Assembly (NCBI GenBank): GCA_903896925.1
Contig: CAITZM010000181.1
Coordinates: 1 to 64,000 of the forward strand
Source: an uncultured Lentisphaerota bacterium
GTDB taxonomy: Bacteria > Verrucomicrobiota > Kiritimatiellia > CAIQIC01
Direction: 5' to 3'
DNA length: 64,000 bases
Part shown: one piece after another, positions 24,444 through 32,143 of the stretch
Position numbering within the stretch: the first letter of the stretch is position 1
Layout of the letters: every line of letters begins with the position of its first letter
Program-made: the position numbers and the translations under genes
Notes under the pieces: model-generated
The model's input: only the letters and a program-made list of their open reading frames with translations
What the model was told of the DNA's origin: nothing
The model's database searches: none

Positions 24444-27209
24444 ATGAAACTGAACTCACTTGCCCTCGCCATTCTAACAACCATGCTGTGCCAGGCGGCG
24501 CCCACCAACAACCTCGTGCTGCCGCCCCAGCCTTCGGCCGACCGGCCGCTCGCCGAGCGCTTCGCGAACCCGCCGGCGGCGACACGTATCCTGCGCATCC
24601 TCCATCAGCAACACGACAACCCCGACCTGCAGGACAAGCAGCTCAAGCAGCTCGCAGGTCAGGGCTTCGGCGGCTTTGTCGGCAACGTCAACTTCAACGG
24701 CTACGTGGACGACGAGTCCAAATGGCCCGCGTTCCTGCGCGGCGTGCGCGCGGCAAAGGCGGCGGGCATGTCACTCTGGCTCTATGACGAATGCGGCTAT
24801 CCCTCCGGCAGCGCGCGCGACCTGACGCTGCGCGGCCATCCCGAGTGGGCCGCGCGCGGGTTGCTGGTGGCCATGACCAACACGGCCGGCGGCGCGGTCA
24901 CGCTCGCGCTGCCGCCGGGCCGGCTGGTGCAGGCCGTGGCGCTGCCGGTGCAAGGCGGCGTCGCCGCACTGGAACAGGCGCAGGACTTGTCGGCGGCGGT
25001 GAAGGACGGCCAGCTCCACTGGCAGGCGCCGGCGGGCGACTGGCGCGTGCTGGCGCTGACGGATGAGCTGATCTTTGAAGGCACCCACGCCGCGCTCAGC
25101 CTCGCGTTCAAGAAACCCTGCATCAACCTGCTGATGCGCGAGCCGACGGCGCGCTTCCTCGAGGTGACGCACGACCAGTACGCCGCGCGGCTCGACCAGA
25201 ACCTCGGCCGCTGGTTCGTCTCGACCTTCACCGACGAGCCGTCGCTGATGAACTACTGGATGCGCCCGATGCCCTACCTCGTGCTGCCGTGGTCGGCGGA
25301 GCTCGCGGATGAATTCCAGAAACGGCGCGGCGAGAAGCTGCTGCCCTTGCTGCCGGCGCTGGTCGTCGAGGCCGGGCCACGCGGCGCCAAAGCTCGGTAT
25401 GATTTCTGGCAGACGGTGGCCGAGCTGGTCTCGGAAAATTTCTTCGGCCAGATCCAGGACTGGTGCCACCGCCACCGGGTCGCGTCCGGCGGTCACCTGT
25501 TGATGGAAGAATCCATCGCGGGGCACGTGCCGCTCTACGGCGATTTCTTCCGCTGCGCGCGGCGCCTGGACGCGCCCAGCATCGACTGCCTGACGAGCAT
25601 CCCCGCGGAGGTGCCGTGGTCCATCGCGCGGCTGATCAGCAGCATCGCCGACCTCGAAGGGCGCACGGTGACAATGTGCGAGACGTCCGACCACTGCCAG
25701 CGGTACCGGCCCGCGGGCGACACGCGGCCGGTCCGCGTGGTCACCACCGACGAAATCCGCGGCACCTGCAACCGCCTGCTCTGGGGCGGCATCAACACCA
25801 TCACCAGTTACTATGCCTTCAACGGCCTCGCCGATGAGCAACTGCGCCAGCTCAACCTCTGGATCGGCCGCTGCAGCACGCTGCTCGGCGGCGGGCACCA
25901 GGTGACCGACCTGGCCGTGCTCTATCCGATCGAAAGCATCTGGCCCAGGTTCATTCCTGCGCATCACGGCGCGACCGACGCGATGACCGCGCGGCAGATC
26001 GAGCGCACCTATCATGGCGTCAGCGACGTGCTGTTCGGCGCGGCCCGCGACTTCACCTACGTGGATGCGCGCGCGCTGGTCGGGTCCAAGGTGCAAGGCG
26101 ACGCGCTCGTGCATGGCGACCTGCGGTGGCGCGTCGTGGTGCTGCCCGCCGCCGACACGCTGCCGCTGGCGGCGTGGGAAAACCTCGCGCGCTTCTGGCG
26201 CGCGGGCGGCATCGTGGCCAGCATCGGCGCGCGGCCCGCGAACAGCGCGACCGAGTTCCCGTCGGCGCGCGTGCAGGCGCTGGCGCGCGAGTTGTTCGGC
26301 GCGGGCGAGGGCCCGGCCGTCGTTTCCAATGCGGCCGGCGGCGTGGGCATCAGCCTGCCGGTGGGCATGATGGGCTTGCTGCCGCGCCTGCTCGACACCG
26401 TGCTCGGGCGCGACGCGCACGCCAGCGGACCGCAGGCGCCGCTCAAGATCACGCACCGCCGCGTGGACCAACACGATGTCTATTTTGCGATCAACGACAG
26501 CAACGTGCCGTGGGGCGGCACGGTGCTGTTCCCCGGCCGCGGCGTCAGCGAGCAGTGGGATCCCGCGACCGGCGCGATGACGCCGCTCGCCGGCGGCACC
26601 AACGTCACGCTGCAACTGGGACCCTATGGCGGGATGCTCTGGCGCGCCTCCGAGGTCGCCCCACCCCGCCGCACCGGCGGCGGCCAGCTGGCCGTACCGA
26701 GCTTTTCGAGCACGGCCTTGCCCTCGGTCGTGCCCGCCATCGGCAAGGGGCAATTCGTCCAGGCCACCCTGGACGGGGATGCCGCCAGCGGCTGGCGCGC
26801 GCCCGCGACCTTGACGAAGGGCGGAGTGGATACGCACCTGTTCTTCTCGTTCAATTTTCCGCAACCGCTGGATCTCGGCACCAGCGACGGTCTGGTGTTT
26901 GAAACGGCGGTGCCCGCCCGGCAGCAGGCGGGCGGCGAACTGCTGGTCATGGTCCACACCAGCGAGGGCGGTGACTACGTGGCCGGCACCGGCCGGCTGC
27001 TGAGCGCCCCGGGCGTGTACAAGTCGCACGTCCTGTTCAGCCAGTTTCATCGCGCCGGCTGGGCGCGGGGCGCCGATGTGCCGCTGGATATCACCAAGGT
27101 CACCGCAGTCCGCGTCGGCTGGGGCGGCCACTTCGGGCCGGAGGGGGAGACGATCGAGTTCACCGCCCAGCCCCCTCAACGCTTTGTTTGCGGGCTGAAG
27201 ACGCCGTGA
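24444..27209 (+). CDS. secreted GH106-like alpha-L-rhamnosidase-type protein
   Basis: A 921-residue protein starting at the ATG at 24444, which gives a signal peptide (MKLNSLALAILTTMLCQAAP). The N-terminal domain has the GH106 pattern: GFGGFVGNVNFNGYV, GMSLWLYDECGYPSGSA and FTDEPSLMNYWM, followed by MEESIAGHVPLYGDFFRCAR and a C-terminal carbohydrate-binding-like beta domain. GH106 enzymes remove L-rhamnose from pectic or other polysaccharides. Neighbours on the left (GH28 and GH67-like remnants) support a plant or algal polysaccharide theme. Assignment is by motif memory; a related GH2-like family is possible. Confidence 0.7.
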   Translation: MKLNSLALAILTTMLCQAAPTNNLVLPPQPSADRPLAERFANPPAATRILRILHQQHDNPDLQDKQLKQLAGQGFGGFVGNVNFNGYVDDESKWPAFLRGVRAAKAAGMSLWLYDECGYPSGSARDLTLRGHPEWAARGLLVAMTNTAGGAVTLALPPGRLVQAVALPVQGGVAALEQAQDLSAAVKDGQLHWQAPAGDWRVLALTDELIFEGTHAALSLAFKKPCINLLMREPTARFLEVTHDQYAARLDQNLGRWFVSTFTDEPSLMNYWMRPMPYLVLPWSAELADEFQKRRGEKLLPLLPALVVEAGPRGAKARYDFWQTVAELVSENFFGQIQDWCHRHRVASGGHLLMEESIAGHVPLYGDFFRCARRLDAPSIDCLTSIPAEVPWSIARLISSIADLEGRTVTMCETSDHCQRYRPAGDTRPVRVVTTDEIRGTCNRLLWGGINTITSYYAFNGLADEQLRQLNLWIGRCSTLLGGGHQVTDLAVLYPIESIWPRFIPAHHGATDAMTARQIERTYHGVSDVLFGAARDFTYVDARALVGSKVQGDALVHGDLRWRVVVLPAADTLPLAAWENLARFWRAGGIVASIGARPANSATEFPSARVQALARELFGAGEGPAVVSNAAGGVGISLPVGMMGLLPRLLDTVLGRDAHASGPQAPLKITHRRVDQHDVYFAINDSNVPWGGTVLFPGRGVSEQWDPATGAMTPLAGGTNVTLQLGPYGGMLWRASEVAPPRRTGGGQLAVPSFSSTALPSVVPAIGKGQFVQATLDGDAASGWRAPATLTKGGVDTHLFFSFNFPQPLDLGTSDGLVFETAVPARQQAGGELLVMVHTSEGGDYVAGTGRLLSAPGVYKSHVLFSQFHRAGWARGADVPLDITKVTAVRVGWGGHFGPEGETIEFTAQPPQRFVCGLKTP

Positions 27210-27479
27210 GCGAAATTGCATAAGCTTTCCGACTTCAAGTGGTATTGGGCCTAACGGTGAGGCTGAGTTGGTTTCGCGGGGCTGGAAGCCCCACCCACAG
27301 GAAAGCCAAGGGAACACGCAGCGGGGAATGCCCATGACCAGCGGGGTGCGCAACAGTCCCCCCAGCCCAGCCGCATCTCGTTTTGGTGGGCGGGGTTTTC
27401 CAACCCCGCGAACCTCGCGCTAAATTAATTCGAACGAACGGCTGACGCTTAACGACAGCAAAATGCCGCAGGCGGGCAC
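27210..27479. repeat. intergenic palindromes between convergent genes
   Basis: Two hairpins of the host palindrome family: GGGGC-TGGAA-GCCCC at 27278-27292 and CGGGGTT-TTCC-AACCCCG at 27391-27408. They lie between the convergent GH106-like and EpmA-like genes, where they could end transcription from both sides, although neither has a T run. Confidence 0.6.
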
Positions 27480-28460
27480 TTATTCCCGGAACGGGAGGAG
27501 ATCGTCCAGCGTGGCGAGGTCGGCGAGGATCATCACGAGGCGGTCCACGCCGAGCGCGATGCCGCCGGTGGGCGGCATCCGGCCCAGCTCGGCGAGAAAG
27601 TCCTCGTCCAGCGGGTACACGGGCCGGCCCGCGGCGGCCCGGGCGGCGGCACATTCCGCAAACCGCGCGCGCTGCTCGACCGGATCGGTCAGTTCGCTGT
27701 AGGCGTTGGCAATTTCGAGCCCGCCGAGATAAAGCTCCCAGCGTTCGGCGACGGCGGAGTTGTCCGGCTTGCGCCGCGAAAGCGCGGCGGCGGCGGCGGG
27801 ATAATCGGTGAGGATGACCGGCACTTCGCGCGGCAGGCGCGGCTCGACTTTTTCGACGAGGTCGAAGTCGAAGCGGTCGGCGTCATAGACCTTGGTCGGA
27901 TCCCAGCCGGCCCAGCGGAGGAAGGCCTCGGCGACGGTCAGCCGCTCCCAGAACGGCGCAAGCGCGAGCGGGCGGCCCTGATAGGTGAGTTCGGTCGTGC
28001 CCTTGACCTCGCGCGCGACGGCCAGCAGCAGCATCTTGGTGTCCATCAACACCTCGGCATAGCCGGCGTCGACGCGATACCACTCGAGCATGGTGTATTC
28101 GGGATTGTGGCGCGAGCCCCGCTCGCCGCGGCGGAAACACGGGCCCATCTGGAAGATGCGCGGGGCGCCGGCGGCCATCAGCCGCTTCATGTGCAGCTCC
28201 GGCGAGGTGCGCAGGAACCGGTCGCCCGCCGGCTCGGCATTGATGTGCAGTTCCAGCGCGGGAGCGGCCAGCCGCACCGGCGTCTCGACCTCAATGAAGT
28301 CGTGTTCGCCGAACCAGCGGCGGATCGCCTGCAGCACCCGGCTGCGGAGATGGAGGACGGGAAGAAATGACGAGATGGCGGATGGTGGATGGATGATGGT
28401 GGCTTCAGGAGGTGTGCGCAACTCTGCTCGCTTATCCGTCACACATCCTCCATGCACCAT
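27480..28460 (-). CDS. epmA: EF-P (R)-beta-lysine ligase-like protein (EpmA/GenX family)
   Basis: A 326-residue class II aminoacyl-tRNA-synthetase-like protein lacking the anticodon domain of LysRS, as expected for EpmA. Visible motifs are VETPVRLAAPALELHI, FRTSPELHMKRL-like RTSPELHMKRLMAAG, FRRGERGSRHNPEYTMLEWY (motif 2) and GGIALGVDRLVM (motif 3). EpmA attaches beta-lysine to a conserved lysine of elongation factor P. The EF-P gene lies 24 bases upstream in the same direction, so the two are probably one operon. The first 30 residues come from low-complexity DNA (GATGGTGGATGGATG repeats) and do not look like protein; the true start may lie further in. Confidence 0.8.
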   Translation of the reverse strand: MVHGGCVTDKRAELRTPPEATIIHPPSAISSFLPVLHLRSRVLQAIRRWFGEHDFIEVETPVRLAAPALELHINAEPAGDRFLRTSPELHMKRLMAAGAPRIFQMGPCFRRGERGSRHNPEYTMLEWYRVDAGYAEVLMDTKMLLLAVAREVKGTTELTYQGRPLALAPFWERLTVAEAFLRWAGWDPTKVYDADRFDFDLVEKVEPRLPREVPVILTDYPAAAAALSRRKPDNSAVAERWELYLGGLEIANAYSELTDPVEQRARFAECAAARAAAGRPVYPLDEDFLAELGRMPPTGGIALGVDRLVMILADLATLDDLLPFRE

Positions 28461-28484
28461 TCACCATCCGCCGCTCGGCGGCGC

Positions 28485-29051
28485 TTACTTCTTCGTGACG
28501 CGTTCGGCGTATGCGCCGTTGCGCGTGTCGATGCGGACGAGGTCGCCCTCGTTGATGAACAGCGGCACCCGGATCTCGTAGCCGGTGTCGATCTTCGCGG
28601 CCTTGGTCACGTTGGTGGCCGTGTCGCCGCGCGCGCCGGGCTCGGTCGAGATGATCTTCTTCTCCACATAGGAAGGCAGGGTGACGACGATGGCGCGGTC
28701 GTTATGGAAGAGGACCTTCACGGTCATGTCCTCGGTCAGGAAATACTTCTGGTCGCCGAGCACTTCCGGGTTGAGCGTGATCTGCTCGTAGGTGCGGTTC
28801 TCCAGGAAGACGAAGTGCTCGCCGTCATTGTAGGAGTACTGCATCTCGCGCTCTTCGAGGTTGGGCTCGCCGATGCCGTCCACTTCGCGGAACGTTTTGT
28901 CGGTCACGTTCCCGTTCAGCAGATTGCGGATGCGGCACTTGTACATCGCCTGACCCTTGCCGGGCCGGTAGAATTCATACTCCACGATGTCGTAGGGCAC
29001 GCCATCCATCTCAATTTTCAAACCTTTGCGCAAATCTGACGCTGAATACAT
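28485..29051 (-). CDS. efp: translation elongation factor P
   Basis: A 188-residue protein, the usual EF-P length, with ATG at 29051 and GAAGGGAAG upstream. The family pattern is clear: SASDLRKGLKIEMDGVPYDI, then FYRPGKGQAMYKCR with Lys32 at the tip of domain I, NLLNGNVTDKTFREVDGIG, and the C-terminal IDTGYEIRVPLFINEGDLVRIDTRNG. EF-P relieves ribosome stalling at proline runs. The PGKGQA tip is the kind modified by EpmA, and an EpmA-like gene follows directly. No EpmB (lysine 2,3-aminomutase) is in the window. Confidence 0.93.
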   Translation of the reverse strand: MYSASDLRKGLKIEMDGVPYDIVEYEFYRPGKGQAMYKCRIRNLLNGNVTDKTFREVDGIGEPNLEEREMQYSYNDGEHFVFLENRTYEQITLNPEVLGDQKYFLTEDMTVKVLFHNDRAIVVTLPSYVEKKIISTEPGARGDTATNVTKAAKIDTGYEIRVPLFINEGDLVRIDTRNGAYAERVTKK

Positions 29052-29140
29052 GCTGCACTTCCCTTCGGTTGCTCGTCTAAAGCGGCGGACGCTATACACG
29101 AGCGCCGCCGCGCTGCCAAGCGTTTTTTACGGGAAAGAGG

Positions 29141-29169
29141 TTGCAAAGGCCGGAAACCGATGCTAGAAA
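29141..29169 (+). promoter_or_regulatory. sigma-70-type promoter of the tRNA-Ala gene
   Basis: A -35 box TTGCAA (29141-29146) and a -10 box TAGAAA (29164-29169) are separated by exactly 17 bases, and transcription would begin about eight bases before the tRNA. Read from the sequence only. Confidence 0.5.
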
Positions 29170-29183
29170 TCCCGCGCCTTTCT

Positions 29184-29259
29184 GGGGCGGTAGCTCAGTT
29201 GGTAGAGCACCACGTTCGCAACGTGGGGGTCGTGAGTTCAAATCTCACTCGCTCCACCA
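29184..29259 (+). tRNA. tRNA-Ala (anticodon CGC)
   Basis: A complete 76-base cloverleaf including the encoded CCA end. The acceptor stem GGGGCGG pairs with TCGCTCC and contains the G3:U70 pair that identifies alanine tRNAs. D stem GCTC/GAGC, anticodon stem CCACG/CGTGG with loop TTCGCAA (anticodon at 29217-29219), TPsiC stem GTGAG/CTCAC. It is the attachment site of the island that follows. Its 3' half is supplied by the island and still folds correctly. Confidence 0.95.
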
Positions 29260-29280
29260 TTGATAACTCAATGGTTTATG
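29215..29280 (+). repeat. left attachment site (attL) of the genomic island
   Basis: These 66 bases, from the anticodon loop of the tRNA to 21 bases past its CCA, recur at 51535-51600 with only two mismatches (29235 A/G and 29245 T/C). The mismatches pair with each other in the TPsiC stem. Similarity continues more weakly for about 80 further bases. Confidence 0.85.
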
Positions 29281-29296
29281 ACTTACGGCGGTAAGT
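29281..29296. other. conserved hairpin directly after the tRNA attachment site
   Basis: ACTTAC-GGCG-GTAAGT forms a perfect 6-bp stem. The copy at the right end (51601-51616) reads GCTTGC-GGCG-GCAAGT, keeping pairing through a paired change plus a G:T pair. Conserved pairing suggests a structure in use, as part of the att site or as a transcript end. The stop codon of the integrase lies beside it. Confidence 0.5.
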
Positions 29297-30525
29297 CAGT
29301 CTTTGGTCGGTGGTACATCCGGTGGTACATTTTGTCCGAACCCTGCTCCCTCTCCGCTCCCGCTTTTAACCGTCTCGACATTTATTTCCGCCGATTTTTT
29401 GTCGCCCTGTACGATGCCTTCGAGTCGAGTAGCAAGGGTATCCACCGCGCTCTGAAAGTGCGCGAAGGTATTCGAGATGTACCGCTGTACCGTCCGCGTC
29501 GAGCTGTGACCCATCAGTTGCGCGAGGCTGGTCGTCTCCATGCCGTCTTCCGACTTCATGCTGCAAAATGTATGGCGGAGCGCGTAGGGGGCGAACACCT
29601 TGATGTTCAGCTTCTGGCAGTACCGTTTCAGTTTGGTCTTCAGCGTGTAGCGGGTATAGGGGCCACCATCTGCGTTCAGGAAAAGACACTTGGCCTTGGG
29701 ATGGTTGGCCAGTTGCCGTGCGATGATTTTGACCGCCGGTGGTGACAGCGGAACGCTTCTGGGCTTTGGTTCGTTCGCGGTCTTGGAGGTCTTATGCCGC
29801 TCAATCAACAGGAACACGCCACCGGCTCCGTTATGGCGGATGTTGTCCTTGGAAATGGTGCGTAGCTCCTTCGGCCTCAACCCTGTCAGCAAGCCAAAGT
29901 GCAGCATGTCCCGAAACTCATCAGGCTCCTGCGGAGTACCCGACTCCGAAGCCGCCGGTTCGGGTTTCAAGCAAAGCTGCACCACTTCTTCGTTGAGGCG
30001 TTTGGTCTCTGGGGGCGTATAGGACATGGGTGGGAACCGCTTGAAGTTCAGGTCAATGATTTCCATTTCCTCGCCCCACCGCAGCATGGTTTTGATGTGA
30101 CTGTAGATTTGGTTGCCGCCGTTCTCGCCTCTCGCATGGTGCTTCCTCGCCCACGCGTAGAACTCTTCCAGCTTGATGCGCGTGATGTCGGAGACCATGG
30201 CGGGGCCGAGGAAACCCAGAAACGCCTGCACGAAATACTGGCGGTTCTTGAACGTGCCGGGGGAGCGATTGTTCTGAACCCATTCCAGATGCTTGACCGC
30301 CAGTTCCTCAATCCGCATGTCCTTCTTGCCGTTGGTGAGGACGGCGACCGTCGTCTGCTCGGCAAACGCCACCTCGCCCTTGGCAATCCGCACTTCGAGT
30401 TCGGCAAGCTCCTGTTCGGCCACGCGCTTGTTGGTGTCGAAGCGGAAATACTTCTTGATGCCATCGCGCCTGACCCAGACGAAATAGTTCCCGTTCCGCG
30501 CATCTTTCTGGAGCTTCCATTTCAT
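29296..30525 (-). CDS. tyrosine recombinase (island integrase)
   Basis: A 409-residue phage-type integrase. The N-terminal part holds an AP2-like arm-binding region (to about 60) and a SAM-like core-binding domain (about 70-150). The catalytic domain shows Arg217 (GLLTGLRPKELR), Arg317-His318 (YALRHTF), His340 (LMGHSS) and the nucleophile Tyr349 (TVQRYI); Tyr takes the place of the first His in the usual HxLRH motif. The tail ends in a repeated DVPP. The ATG overlaps the stop of the excisionase-like gene as ATGA, so both are made together. Its position against the tRNA 3' end is typical for an integrase that recognises that site. Confidence 0.92.
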   Translation of the reverse strand: MKWKLQKDARNGNYFVWVRRDGIKKYFRFDTNKRVAEQELAELEVRIAKGEVAFAEQTTVAVLTNGKKDMRIEELAVKHLEWVQNNRSPGTFKNRQYFVQAFLGFLGPAMVSDITRIKLEEFYAWARKHHARGENGGNQIYSHIKTMLRWGEEMEIIDLNFKRFPPMSYTPPETKRLNEEVVQLCLKPEPAASESGTPQEPDEFRDMLHFGLLTGLRPKELRTISKDNIRHNGAGGVFLLIERHKTSKTANEPKPRSVPLSPPAVKIIARQLANHPKAKCLFLNADGGPYTRYTLKTKLKRYCQKLNIKVFAPYALRHTFCSMKSEDGMETTSLAQLMGHSSTRTVQRYISNTFAHFQSAVDTLATRLEGIVQGDKKSAEINVETVKSGSGEGAGFGQNVPPDVPPTKD

Positions 30526-30878
30526 TGGGAGCCTCCCATCGCCTTCTTGAGCAGGACAGACTCGGCAATGTCCTTCGGCAGTGGAGGCAGGCGGTTGCTG
30601 GATTTCGTTTCGGCTACCTTCAGCGGCCCGTAGCTTCTCTGCATGAACGCTTCGAGGTCACGTTCGAGGAGCAGTATCTTGCCCATGATACGAATGACGG
30701 GGATGTCCCCCTTCCGCAGCAGCTCCCGCAGTTTGGTTTGTCCGATACACATGACTTTCGCGGCTTCCGGCACCGTCAGCTTCTTCGCGCAGAGCAGACC
30801 CGTTCCGTTCCGCGCAGCGCAAGGGTCAGTCTGCATCATTCGTGCGTATCTTTCGTTGTCTTTTATCTCATCGTTCAT
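30522..30878 (-). CDS. excisionase/AlpA-like HTH protein
   Basis: A 118-residue protein with a MerR-type helix-turn-helix of the HTH_17 kind at about residues 33-80 (LTVPEAAKVMCIGQTKLREL, GDIPVIRIMGKILLLERDLE). The ATG at 30878 has AAAGGA six bases upstream. Such proteins bend DNA at att sites or switch integrase expression. Overlap with the integrase start supports a role in excision. Confidence 0.8.
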   Translation of the reverse strand: MNDEIKDNERYARMMQTDPCAARNGTGLLCAKKLTVPEAAKVMCIGQTKLRELLRKGDIPVIRIMGKILLLERDLEAFMQRSYGPLKVAETKSSNRLPPLPKDIAESVLLKKAMGGSQ

Positions 30879-30959
30879 CACATCCTTTCTTTGCTCGCGT
30901 AGCTTCGACGGCGACCCAGAGCTTTAGTCATCGCCGTCAGGTTTGCTCATGTTGTTGGT

Positions 30960-31697
30960 TCAATCCTTCTGCCGCAAGTCGGCCAGCCGAGCGGGCTTCT
31001 CATCCCAAAGACGACCATCCAGCAGGCGTCCGCGCTTCTTGTTGGCCGCCCCTGCGCCGCCCCATTGCTTGAAGAGGAAAGGGATGTCCAGCCGAACGCA
31101 CTTGTCCCGAATGTCCCGAACCCACTCCGCGTCCATAGGCCTCGCGCCGCCTCCGCTTTCCCCGCCGACAATGACCCAGTCCATCCCCTTGAGTTGGATA
31201 CCCTGAAGGTCGGAGAGCAGGGGCTCCAGCGACAGGAACTTGGTCTTGGCGGGGGTCTGGCGCAGGTGGTCAATCCGCCCGTAGTAATCGTTCGACTCGA
31301 CGGTGACGCCCATCAAGATGTTCTCCGACCAGTTCAGGCGCGGAGCCAGTTCCAACAGGCGGGCCGAACGTTTGGTCAGCACCTGAAACGTATGCTGGGG
31401 GCAACGGTTCATGACCGCGAAGGTCTCCTGAATGAAGTCTTCGGTAACCTCGGCGTGGAACAAGTCCGACATCGAGTTGACGAAGTAGACCGTCGGGGCG
31501 CGTTTCTCCAAGGGGAGGTTGAGGCATTCGGGATGGACGGTCACCGCGAACCCGTTGGCATACTTGGGCAACCCCATCGCCTTCAGCCTCTGCGTCATCG
31601 TAAACGCATAGCATCTCGCGCAGCCCTTGCTCAGCTTGGTGCAGCCCGTCACGGGGTTCCAAGTCTCTTCCGTCCATACTATTTTCGTCTTCGGCAT
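30960..31697 (-). CDS. DUF5131 (phage Gp37/Gp68-like) radical-SAM-type protein
   Basis: A 245-residue protein; the ATG at 31697 has GAAAGGAAAG just upstream. The opening matches the DUF5131/phage Gp37-Gp68 pattern: IVWTEETWNPVTGCTKLSKG followed by CARCYAFTM, with three Cys spaced CX6CX2C as in iron-sulphur radical-SAM-like proteins. LDWVIVGGESGGGARPMD-type text (MDWVIVGGESGGGARPMD) near residue 190 and the FKQWG end are also typical. These proteins are common on phages and islands; their reaction is not known to me. It lies between the integrase pair and the methyltransferase, in the same direction. Confidence 0.8.
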   Translation of the reverse strand: MPKTKIVWTEETWNPVTGCTKLSKGCARCYAFTMTQRLKAMGLPKYANGFAVTVHPECLNLPLEKRAPTVYFVNSMSDLFHAEVTEDFIQETFAVMNRCPQHTFQVLTKRSARLLELAPRLNWSENILMGVTVESNDYYGRIDHLRQTPAKTKFLSLEPLLSDLQGIQLKGMDWVIVGGESGGGARPMDAEWVRDIRDKCVRLDIPFLFKQWGGAGAANKKRGRLLDGRLWDEKPARLADLRQKD

Positions 31698-32073
31698 ACT
31701 TTCCTTTCTGCCCCGCTGTTCATTGCAGCCTGACCGCGAGGACTCGGTTTTCAGGTTTCGGCTGTTTTCTCCCTTCTGCCGTTGCTGACGGGATGACCTT
31801 GGATGACTGATTACCCAATCGGGCAAGGTTCCAAGGATAATTTAGGTTAGTAGGTTATTACTGTTTAACAAGTTGTATTTTAACGGGGGATGCCGATTTT
31901 TGGCCGACAGCGGTTCCGACCAATAAAATCAGGGCATTTCGCAAGTGCATACACAGAAAGGGTTGGTATCATTGGGCGGAATGGCGACCTTGCACAGGGG
32001 TAAACGGGGTATTTATGCCGACAGCGGATGCCCCCAATCGCCTCCATTCAGGGTAGGGAGGGCAGGGCTGGGC
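31698..32073. other. intergenic region upstream of the DUF5131 gene
   Basis: A/T-rich around 31840-31880 and probably carrying the promoter of the minus-strand genes. Two partly matching segments (GATGCCGATTTTTGGCCGACAGCGG-like near 31889 and GCCGACAGCGGATGCCCCC near 32016) look like a short repeat. No gene supported. Confidence 0.35.
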
Positions 32074-32114
32074 AAAAAAAAGCCCCCAAGTCTGGTCAGA
32101 CCAGAGTTGAGGGC
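32074..32114 (-). terminator. Rho-independent terminator of the methyltransferase gene
   Basis: On the minus strand a stem built around TCTGGTCTGACCAGA, extended by CCCTCAA and TTGGGGG arms, is followed by a run of T (the A run at 32074-32081 on the plus strand). It lies 30 bases after the methyltransferase stop. Confidence 0.75.
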
Positions 32115-32143
32115 GGCCAGCGTAAGGCGACTGGGCAGGACGG

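Noticed and set aside
24771..27353. Minus-strand frame of 860 codons opposite the GH106-like gene
   Set aside because: Composition of an antisense shadow; the plus strand has a signal peptide and family motifs.
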